Below, one piece after another: positions 8,001-16,000 of a DNA stretch of 22,866 nucleotides. The DNA lies in NCBI GenBank assembly GCA_001655205.1, contig LPNZ01011202.1, positions 1-22,866 of the forward strand, given 5' to 3'. How positions within the stretch are numbered: position 1 is the first letter of the stretch; each line of letters opens with the position of its first letter. The translations under genes and the position numbers were made by a program. The notes under the pieces are model-generated. The model did not search any database. It saw only the letters and a list, made by a program, of their open reading frames with translations, and was not told the DNA's origin. The DNA is from Lenisia limosa (Eukaryota > Breviatea).

Positions 8001-10641
8001 GGTCCCTTCAGCACTAACCTCGTTGTGATTCGAAGTTCATTCCTCTTGCCCTATTAGCAGCTTGAAGCTCACTAAAGGAAACGAGTCAACTCCCTCGAAA
8101 ATTATCATCTAGAGAAGTGTAAAAATGACTCATGATGCAGCTGCAGTAAATAACCAACGCGATCAATTATTATCATACCCCCCATTCCTCCCCAACCCTA
8201 TCATCCGCCTTGATACGTCTGACTTTGTGACGTAGCTGGAACCGCAAAAACGCGTCAGTTCCATAGGNNNNNNNNNNNNNNNNNNNNNNNNNNNNNNNNN
8301 NNNNNNNNNNNNNNNNNNNNNNNNNNNNNNNNNNNNNNNNNNNNNNNNNNNNNNNNNNNNNNNNNNNNNNNNNNNNNNNNNNNNNNNNNNNNNNNNNNNN
8401 NNNGATTTCATCTCTATATATGTAATTGTTTTTAGATCGTGGCAAAAGTCTCACTACAGAGAATTATTAACAACTTTTCACCCAGTCTCAAGACTATATA
8501 TCCTCACCTGAATAATTGTGACAGAGACAAAATTTCATCGGTCGTAACAGCTTCTCCATTTTGAGTCTGTTTCATTAGCAATGGATAAAGAAACTGAAAG
8601 GGCACTATGTACCCCAACAACCTTCACTATTCAAAGAAGCTTTAAGATAAGAACAACCATCTCCTCACATTATATCATATAAAAGTAAATAGATATGAGA
8701 AATAAAACAAGATTTTCTGGCCGAAGCCGTCTACACCATCACATTGTCAGAGATATAGGATTATATTAATAGTATTAATGCACCCAATCATTTGCCTACA
8801 ACTTTGTGCACACAGTTTTCTGTGTGCCTCCATAGCAATGAGAAATAAAAAACCAAAGTTGTATCTAAAGATATAATACATATACATTGTACATAAATAT
8901 ATATGATACATATCATTGCATATAATATGCATATTATACATATCATATAGTATATGATATGTATTGTTATACTTTAGATATATCCGATATGCATATACTA
9001 GTACATAATATAGGCGCACAGAGTTGTTAGGCAAATGATTGGGTGAAATAATATTAACTATAATCCACTATCTCTTATTAAAGTGATGGTGTGTTTCGGC
9101 CAGATACAACCTTGATATATTTATCGATCACATATTATATCATGCTCACCTTACGCATGAGTGCTTTGAATGAGTCTGCATCCGGGACTTTTCTGTTGAC
9201 CAGTTGCGACGCAAGGTCATTGAAAGCGTCCTAAGCTATGAGAGATGCAGTTTGGAGAAACATATGTATATTCTTCACAGACATTAAGAAAGCGTGCCAT
9301 TTCGATTTTGACTCGGAGGGACCTTTTAAGATCTGCTTCTTTCTTGAGTTGGTCCACAAAAACAGATGGTAGCATTTGGGGGAACATCTAAGGGATGAGT
9401 GAATGAGCAAAAACACACAACTAGCAACTGACCTAGTAACATATCAAAGGTGTACAAAGGGGTGTTATGCCGAGTGAAATAATGTACTACTCATTAAAAC
9501 ATTGAAGAGTAATAACGATCCGAGCTAACCTTGAGGGCGAAAGGCAAAGCAAATTCGAGAAAAGGAACCACGACAAACACTGCAACCGGTACAACACGAA
9601 AGATGTCACTGGTCTGGGGTCAGTTAGACGCCGGTGGAAACAGTCTAGGAGACTTCATGTAATTAAGCCCACCCCCATACCACTCGGTGGAGAAGTTTAT
9701 GCTCCCTTCTTGTCAGTGTTTGCCCTAGGAATTTGATATTTTTCGGTTGAAAATCTCATTGTTATTCAACTCTTTAACAAATACTAACCTTTGATCATGC
9801 GACGAAACAGCTTGAAGGCAATTTTCGTATCAGCGCAGAGGAGTTTCATACCTGTCACAGTATGAACCGTGACGTCCTTGATCTTCGAGAGGGTCTACAA
9901 GATAAGTAGGATGGTTTTATCTTCCATCTGAAGGATTTGAATCAAAAAACCGAAAACAAGACTAACCTTTCTGAGAGGCTTGGAATCATTGATTTCTGGG
10001 TTGTTACCAAAATATCATTCAGGCAAGAAATGATTCTGATATTTACAAAAATCAATTGTCATAAAAGGGATATGCCAAACGAAAAACCAACAATTGTGCT
10101 CCCCACTATTCAGCAACGCATCAGTTAAATAAGGCGGAAGGACTTCTACCACTGGTACAGTACTTTCTGTTGCAGCAGCACTTTCTTCAGGCTGGGGGGA
10201 TTCTTTGTCATCCTCAGCATCTTGAAATAATTAAACGGCTGAGAATAATTTGTGTTGAAAATTGCCCTTTGAAGCTAAGAAACATAACAAAACGGCTAGC
10301 TGTGATCCCCTCTCCTCACCAGTTCCAGAAAAGTATGAAAGTCTGAAATGTCTCCCCAGAAGCGAAGCCCGAACTGTTTGCTACAGGTATTGAAATTAAA
10401 TTAATTGTTTTTATCCAATGAATATTTTGGAAACATAACATCAATTTTTCAAACCCATCCCACCGAGGCAACATTTGTTCTCAATGCAGAAAAAGCCAAG
10501 CCTCTAGCAATTTTGGGTGAACTGAAAATATGAATTGAAGACAAAATCAGAATTGCCAATGGACTCCTTTCAAATCAATTCCCTCCAAAACACCCACGAT
10601 TTCAGGAGTCCTTGAGTGGCTGGAAGGAAGAATCTTAGCAT
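5006..10641 (-). CDS. LETM1: LETM1, mitochondrial inner-membrane EF-hand protein
   Basis: LETM1 acts at the mitochondrial inner membrane in K+/H+ or Ca2+/H+ exchange and matrix volume control. Exons (minus strand): 10641-10598, 10521-10464, 10380-10320, 10220-10107, 9995-9967, 9894-9789, 9724-9681, 9613-9530, 9387-9283, 9230-9150, 8566-8508, gap-8179, 8093-8019, 7955-7853, 7705-7606, 7366-7286, 7231-7180, 7076-6955, 6857-6755, 6711-6536, 6327-6258, an exon inferred in the gap, 5911-5790, 5703-5651, 5510-5438, 5212-5129 and 5076-5006. The readable part is about 720 residues; human LETM1 has 739. The first about 50 residues are Arg/Ser-rich without acidic residues, a typical presequence (MLRFFLPATQGLLKS). 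The hallmark motifs are ADTKIAFKLFRRM, LTRREHK, the membrane segment VFVVVPFLEFALPF, MFPQMLPSVF, FLRFQLRHKVRRIKADD and WLDLS. The C-terminal half has coiled coil, an EF-hand loop NVNQDGKVTVGE and a degenerate second loop (GDDGKID). The 6711-6536 exon is the least certain. The 8093-8019 exon has a one-base frame problem. Confidence 0.94.
5547..5625 (+). repeat. Short, internally deleted copy of the foldback repeat
   Basis: TGAGAAATGAAA, then TTTTTGGCCAAAGC and GGCACC, match the left end of the 8696 element (TGAGAAATAAAA, TTTTCTGGCCGAAGC, CTACACC). It then jumps to ACAGCTTTTCCTGTGCC and CCATAG, matching ACAGTTTTCTGTGTGCC and CCATAG at 8812-8834. The copy thus lacks about 65 bp of the left arm. 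It lies in the LETM1 intron between 5651 and 5510. Confidence 0.6.
6009..6183. other. Assembly gap (175 N) in LETM1
   Basis: The exon before the gap (6327-6258) ends in phase 1, while the next visible exon (5911-5790) needs phase 2. At least one further LETM1 exon upstream of the EF-hand therefore probably lies in this gap. The gap abuts GGGGG on its left. Confidence 0.95.
6402..6482. other. Assembly gap (81 N) in a LETM1 intron
   Basis: Lies between the LETM1 exons 6711-6536 and 6327-6258, whose phases match without extra coding sequence, so it is probably purely intronic. A run of G sits about 20 nt to its left. Confidence 0.95.
8019..8093 (-). other. LETM1: LETM1 exon with a one-base frame deficit
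   Basis: This exon encodes the conserved GVDS and then, in a different frame, SELQAANRARGMNFESQR. In human LETM1 the two blocks are joined by four residues (GVDS-LTVK-ELQ). Here 11 nt lie between them where 12 are expected, and the straight reading meets TGA. Flanking exon phases require 1 mod 3, but the exon is 75 nt. The 11-nt stretch 8082-8072 is itself GTTTCCTTTAG, with GT and AG ends, so its removal would also restore the frame. Confidence 0.75.
8268..8403. other. Assembly gap (136 N) in LETM1
   Basis: This gap removes the splice acceptor and start of the exon encoding GTDAFLRFQLRHK, and with it most of the family segment between SLSQLF and that block. That segment is about 25 residues in human LETM1. 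Confidence 0.95.
8696..9110. mobile_element. Foldback, MITE-like element in a LETM1 intron
   Basis: The left arm (8711-8814) and the reverse complement of the right arm (9013-9110) share TCTGGCCGAA, CACCATCAC, GAGATA, GGATTATA, ATATT and CACCCAATCATTTGCCTA. They form an imperfect inverted repeat of about 100 bp. The spacer is about 200 bp, packed with ATATGATAT and ATGCAT palindromes. The left end is preceded by TGAGAAATAAAA at 8696, and the same 12-mer recurs at 8839. No ORF of transposase type is present, so it would be non-autonomous. It lies wholly in the LETM1 intron 8567-9149. Confidence 0.7.
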
Positions 10642-10884
10642 GATTTGCCAAATATCCTCCAGCAGGTCTTCTGTGTTGCGCAGGTGGGAGGGCAATCTGG
10701 TGGCAATTGATCTGATGGTTTAATGGCAGTTTAATGTACCTGGGCGCGAGTAAGACCTGGACGGCTCAGAGAGAGGGAGACTGGGGGACAATATTGGTTT
10801 TACCCAGATTATACTTTGCAGTGTAACTAAAGTAAAAAATAAACTATTTTCAAAAATATAATCAAGTTAGGAGGAAATGTACTA
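10642..10884. other. Spacer between LETM1 start and tRNA-Phe
   Basis: 243 bp without a convincing ORF. It must hold the LETM1 promoter (minus strand) and may hold the start of the nucleolin transcript (plus strand). A good splice donor for the plus strand, GA|GTAAGA, begins at 10750. The last 80 bp before the tRNA are A-rich. Confidence 0.5.
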
Positions 10885-10957
10885 GCCGACTTAGCTCAAT
10901 TGGGAGAGCGTACGACTGAAGATCGTAAGGTCCCCGGATCGATCCCGGGAGTCGGCA
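10885..10957 (+). tRNA. tRNA-Phe (anticodon GAA)
   Basis: 73 nt including the discriminator A, with no intron. The acceptor stem GCCGACT/AGTCGGC is fully paired. The D arm is GCTC/GAGC with GGG in the loop. The anticodon stem TACGA/TCGTA carries loop CTGAAGA, with GAA at 10918-10920. The T stem CCCGG/CCGGG carries loop ATCGATC. The A box (TAGCTCAATTGG) is canonical. The B box reads GGATCGATCC where GGTTCGANNCC is usual, so position 54 is A instead of T. A54 is a mark of eukaryotic initiator tRNA and is unusual in an elongator. CCA is not encoded. Confidence 0.97.
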
Positions 10958-10959
10958 AT

Positions 10960-10988
10960 TTTTTTATTTTTTATTTTTATTTTTTTTG
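10960..10988 (+). terminator. Poly-T Pol III terminator after tRNA-Phe
   Basis: Several runs of five or more T separated by single A begin two bases after the discriminator. This is the expected termination signal for RNA polymerase III. The same T-rich stretch forms the left part of the short region upstream of the nucleolin ATG. Confidence 0.8.
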
Positions 10989-11078
10989 TCTTCTCGAAAA
11001 ATTTCGATATTTCATCGATAAATATTCCTTATTTAAAATTTATTTTGTTTTTTTTATTTCTTTTTCAGCCTGATCAAA
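10989..11078 (+). promoter_or_regulatory. Short upstream region of the nucleolin gene
   Basis: Only 121 bp separate the tRNA from the nucleolin ATG. The region contains ATTTCGATATTTCATCGATAAAT. Its ATCGATAA core (11014-11021) is shared with the nucleoporin/PAM16 promoter palindrome. Next comes a T-rich tract ending TTTTTCAG at 11061-11068, 10 nt before the ATG. The tract looks exactly like a splice acceptor, so a 5'-UTR intron (or leader splicing) is plausible. Confidence 0.5.
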
Positions 11079-12693
11079 ATGGGAAAGAAATCTATTGCTA
11101 AGTCTGACTCTAAGAGTAAGCTGGGAAGTACACTTGTATTGCTTACCTTGTTTTGCATTTTTGTCATGACTTTGATTGATGTATTGGCGTATATGGCTTA
11201 TAAATTGTTTCCGTTGAGAATTCAGAGCGATTTTTTTTAACTTTTTTTAGAGAAGGCCGTCAAGGCCGCTCCCGTCAAGGAGTCCAAGAAGGCCTCTAAG
11301 AAGTCTTCCAAGAAGTCTAAGAAGGAAAGGTAATTTTGACCAGTTGTCATGCTTTTTTTTTTTCTTTACCGACTTCTGGGCTTATTTCTTTGTCAAGGGT
11401 TTCTGTGATCACAATACCAATGATTTTGAAGAGTTTATTTCCTAATGAATGTCGGCCTTCCTATCCTGGCCTTGGTTGTTCTGTTTACCTTTGAATGGGC
11501 TTTACTTTTTTCAGCAGCTCTGATGACGAGTCTTCCTCGAGCGACGAGTCTTCTTCTGATGATTCTTCCAGCGACTCTGACTCCTCTTCTGAGGAGGAGA
11601 AGAAGGCTGACTCTTCCAGCTCTGATTCTGATTCTTCTGATGACGACAAGAAGAAGTCTGACTCTTCATCCGATTCTGACTCTGATGATGAGGAGGAGAA
11701 GAAGAAGTCCGATTCCTCCAGCTCTGATTCTGACTCCGACTCTGACAAGGAGGAGGAGAAGAAGAAGTCCGATTCTTCCAGCTCTGATTCTTCCGACTCT
11801 GATGACGACAAGAAGAAGTCTGACAGCGACTCTTCATCCGATTCTGACTCTGATGATGATAAGGAGGAGAAGAAGGAGGTATGTTTTTGTTGATGATTTT
11901 TTTAAGTAGCTTCAGGCTCTTCCTCTCCCTTCTTGCTCTATTTTCCTTAACAACCCAGGAGACTCCCGCTAAGCGCCCCCGCGAGGAGGAGGCCGTCGTT
12001 GAGGAGGCCGCCCCCGTCGAGAAGAAGCCCCGTTACTCCGCTGATGGCGAGAAGTCCGCTCCTTCCTCTACCCTTTTCCTTGGAAACCTTTCCTTCAAGG
12101 TTAGCAAAAGTTTCGTCTCCTTCAAATTTCTGAGATCATTTCACACCTTAGGTTGACGAAGACATTCTCCGCTCCTCTTTCGCTGAGGCCGGCAAGGTTG
12201 TCTCTGTGCGTCTCCCCTGCTTCGAGGACGGTCGTAAGAAGGGCTTTGGATACGTCGAGTTCGAGGACGTTGAGGCTGCCAAGTCTGCCATGAAGTGGGA
12301 CCAGACTGACTTCTACGGACGCCCCATCCGCATGGATTTTGCTGCTGCTCGCCGTAAGAAGGGTTCGACGTTTTTGGTAGCTGAACTCATATCTTTTCTT
12401 TTTTTTTATATATTTACGGAACCCTTTCCTGTTGAGCTGCATTCACCCTCGCAGCCGATCGTGGAGGCTTTGGCGGTGGACGCGGTGGCGGACGTGGTCG
12501 TGGTGGCGGATTCGGTGACCGTGGCGGCCGTGGAGGCGGATTCCGTGGAGGCCGTGGCCGTGGCGGCGGATTCGGCGATCGTGGAGGCCGTGGCCGTGGC
12601 GGCGGATTCGGAGATCGTGGAGGCCGTGGAGGTGGATTCCGTGGCGGCCGTGGCGGCATGCAGCCTTCCGGCTCTTCTTTCTCCTTCGACTAA
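11079..12693 (+). CDS. NSR1: Nucleolin-like protein: acidic Ser tract, one RRM, RGG tail
   Basis: Nucleolin/Nsr1/Gar2 proteins work in the nucleolus in rRNA transcription, pre-rRNA processing and ribosome assembly. Exons: 11079-11115, 11251-11329, 11515-11878, 11959-12099, 12152-12353 (or 12362) and 12455-12693, giving 353 or 356 residues. Order of domains: a Lys-rich start (MGKKSIAKSDSK, then KKASKKSSKKSKK); about 120 residues of Ser/Asp/Glu blocks broken by EEKK or KKKSD, ideal casein kinase 2 sites; a KRPREEE nuclear-localisation-like patch; one RRM with RNP2 LFLGNLSF and RNP1 KKGFGYVEF; and about 70 residues of RGG, GRGRGGGFGDRGG repeats ending SGSSFSFD. Yeast Nsr1 and Gar2 have two RRMs; only one is present here. 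The last donor is ambiguous: GTAAGA at 12354 fits consensus better than GTTCGA at 12363, and both keep frame. Codons end strongly in C or G (AAG, GAG, GCC), unlike neighbouring genes, which suggests high expression. Confidence 0.94.
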
Positions 12694-13096
12694 GCGTTAG
12701 GCTTGTCGGCAGCGATGCTTTCCGCTCCTGTCTATGGTGTTTTTGTTTCTTTCTTGAGCCTTGCCGGCTCTTCCAGGCTGATAAATAGAGAACTGTGTTC
12801 ATAATCGAGGCTATTATTGTGTCTGCGGTGGATTGGGTTGTTTTTTATATATATTTACTTCTCATGATATGGACGACTAAAAGACACCTAAAAGCATGGG
12901 GGGGGTTCCTCACTGAGTTATGTGAGATAGAAACCCTCCATACGCACTTATCAGAGAAGTCACCCGATCATTTGACTTAAAACAAATCCATGTTCTCGCA
13001 CACGCTCCTTGGCACAACATGCACAAAAAATACATTAACATAAAGACAAAAAAAAAAAGCACAATTACAACCTAACCGTAGATACACAATATAAAA
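12694..13096. other. Convergent 3' region, nucleolin and the minus-strand gene
   Basis: 403 bp between opposing stop codons. GATAAATAGAG at 12779 may serve as the nucleolin polyadenylation signal. A G run lies at about 12898. The rest is A-rich with no ORF I would support. Confidence 0.5.
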
Positions 13097-16000
13097 CTAT
13101 CCTGAATAGTATACTGGAGGCGACATTGGACGGGGTACACCCTCACGTGGCTTTGGCAGTCCGTTTGGAAGGTACCTGTTAATTATTAAAATACNNNNNN
13201 NNNNNNNNNNNNNNNNNNNNNNNNNNNNNNNNNNNNNNNNNNNNNNNNNNNNNNNNNNNNNNNNNNNNNNNNNNNNNNNNNNNNNNNNNNNNNNNNNNNN
13301 NNNNNNNNNNNNNNNNNNNNNNNNNNNNNNNNNNNNNNNNNNNNNNNNNNNNNNNNNNNNNNNNNNNNNNNNNNATACCTGAAGAGAGGGGTCACAATGG
13401 GGTAAACAGTACAGAATATTGTATTTGTTGTGTTAGTATCACTGAGAAATGGCGTACTTGGTCCTTCCCATGCCCCTTCTGATGACGATGACTGTGTTGC
13501 TTGGTATGGCGTTTGACTGGATCCATATAGCCTGACTGTAGGGGAAAAAGGGGTAAATAATATGAAAATTTCAACTAAATATGATTGGGGTTTCCAAACG
13601 ACTGGGGTAAAATGGCAATAAAAGTTGAAAGTTCGGTTGTAGAAAACAGTTGAAAGTTAAATTATCAATGGCATTCCAACCTTTTCAGAAGCTTCAGGGT
13701 CAGCTCTAACCATTTGGTCAGCAAGGCCCAGAGCCATGCGAATTCGAGCATCCACATCCGAAGACGATGTCTGAAGAAGAGGATTAACTCACATGAGAAT
13801 AATATGAATGAACAAGAACAATGAAATATAAAGCAGTTGGAGGATCGAATAGGTCATCCCTGTACCTTTGTCTTTGGAGTTGCTTTGCTTTGTCCGTCAT
13901 GGGACATGGTGGTGTAAGATACTTGGTGATCCGGAGAGGGCCTCGGTCGAGCCTACAGTATATCAAATTGGTTATTCTAAAAATGAGAAAAGATATCGGA
14001 TTTTGATTAATCAAAAAGGGTCCTAAATCCAGAACTGAAAGTGAGATGAATGACCACAAAAAATGTTCATGTTGTCACCTCTAAGTTTCTCGGAGTGTTG
14101 TAGGCAGAACCAGGCCGACTATGTGGTGGTGACTGGCTTGTTTTACCAGGGCCTAAAGCAATGAAGTGAAGTTGACTATTATTACTAACCAAAACGGAAG
14201 GGAAGATGAGCATATAAACAAACAAAAATAAAGCTTACGCTCGCCAATTGGGGGGTTCAATAGAGCGTCAGCATAAGGAGGCCGTAGCATTGGGGGGCTG
14301 ACTGAGCGTTTTGGGGAACCTGGTGGGGGTGACTATCCAATATCAAATATATATGTGATATTATCATTTTTCCAACCCCCAACACTATTGTTTTCGCTTA
14401 TTTTCTTTGACATTGTCAATTTGCTGCTTCTGTATTTCTCTACTGTCCCCAAAAATTGAAAACATCAATAAACTACATTACATAGATAGAAATGAGAAAT
14501 AAAATTAGGTTGTATCTGTCCAGCAAAGGATTATTTTACTGATTAAAGTAAGAAATACCTACACTTGAAAATCATGACATATATCCTGCTCCAGACCCCA
14601 TGATCCAATACCCCTCATGGCATGTATCTTATTGTTCGGTAGCTGGTGGAAAAATCTTCAAAAAATAGAAATTTTAACTGTCTTTTTTCTTTTGAAATGA
14701 ATAGGAAAAAACCCACCACTTCGTGACGTTGTCTTTTTGATGTTCATTGGCCTGGAGTAGACCTAAGGGAATATAAACGCTTGATAAATGAAACAGTAGT
14801 TTAATATGGGGTAAGTAAAATAGTATTTGTGACGACTATAACAAATAACAATGTGAATGTGCACCCACCTTTTGCGGAAAGTTATGGACGGGGTGATGTC
14901 TACAGATTTGTGAAGGCGAAAGGAGAGAAGAAAATAAATATAAAAGCCACAATAAAAACAGGTTGCGCCAGGTAATACCTTGGACCAGGAAGGGGCATTT
15001 CATCATCCAGGGCAGCAGCAACCAGCTCAGCTGTTGTGAGTTGGGAAAGGTCTCGATGTGGTACTGATTGCTCCGGTGGAGACTGTGACAGTGAGAACTA
15101 CTAATTCTCTGGACTACACAAAGAGCATTTATCAGAAGATGATGTTGCTGTAAGACCCCCCTCATTATGACTAACACTTAGCTAAAATCCAGCCTACATC
15201 GTATCTCTGAGTTGGAAGAGGCGGCCTCGCGGATTTTGTTTCCTGGGACTGGGTTATCAGTTGCAGGGTAGTTTATATGCTTTGTAAGCTTCAATACGTG
15301 AGAAACGAAAATTGTTAGGTATTGGCAATTTCAAAACTATAAACGCTCGCCTCCGCCCTTGCCATTATTTTTAGGATTGTTAGAACTTGAGCCACATTTT
15401 GAAATTTCGCCCTACAATCTGACTAATTTCGCGGGTTGCTGCTTCAGCAACCACCAAGTTCTCTTTGACACTCTACAAAATAAGTTGATCATTTTGTCCA
15501 ATATTATTTTGGGTACAGGAAAGAGCTGCAATTTCACTTCTTGAGCCAAGAATGTGAATAACCGAAACATCAACTCACAAGCATTATTGCCCCCCCCCCN
15601 NNNNNNNNNNNNNNNNNNNNNNNNNNNNNNNNNNNNNNNNNNNNNNNNNNNNNNNNNNNNNNNNNNNNNNNNNNAATGCAAGGCGTAATCGGTAGGATTC
15701 TTCCAAACTTGCGGGATCGCGCGGGAGTGGCTGTGATAGGAAATCAACACAATCCGAACTCAGTGTTCCGTGAATCAAGTGATGAATCGAGAAGAGTAGT
15801 GAGTGTAAAAACAATAGAAAAAGCCCCCCCTCCCCCCAAATACCCTGGGTTCCTGTGGAAGAGTTGGGGTTTGCGTATAGCGGTAAGGCTCAGGCGGTTT
15901 CACGACAGGCTCGGGACTGGTGGCGGTTTGGGTTGAGTTGGTTTGTGGGATGGGGTCAGTTCCTGGGGGGTGGAGGTGAGAAAAAATTGGGATGTGTACA

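Noticed and set aside
8747-9034. 95-codon Tyr/Ile/Met-rich minus-strand ORF
   Set aside because: It lies across the AT-palindrome core of the foldback element, with composition typical of non-coding AT DNA.
11445-11909. Leu/Arg/Thr-rich ORF and two minus-strand ORFs over the acidic exon
   Set aside because: The low-complexity Ser/Asp/Glu/Lys exon lacks stops in several frames. Only the acidic frame joins both neighbours in phase and fits nucleolin.
12206-12700. 164-codon plus-strand ORF with Ala/Val/Asp-rich end (AVAADSAIVEAV)
   Set aside because: The tail is the RGG exon read in the wrong frame. The frame after the 12455 acceptor gives the expected GRGGGFGDRGG repeats ending SFSFD.
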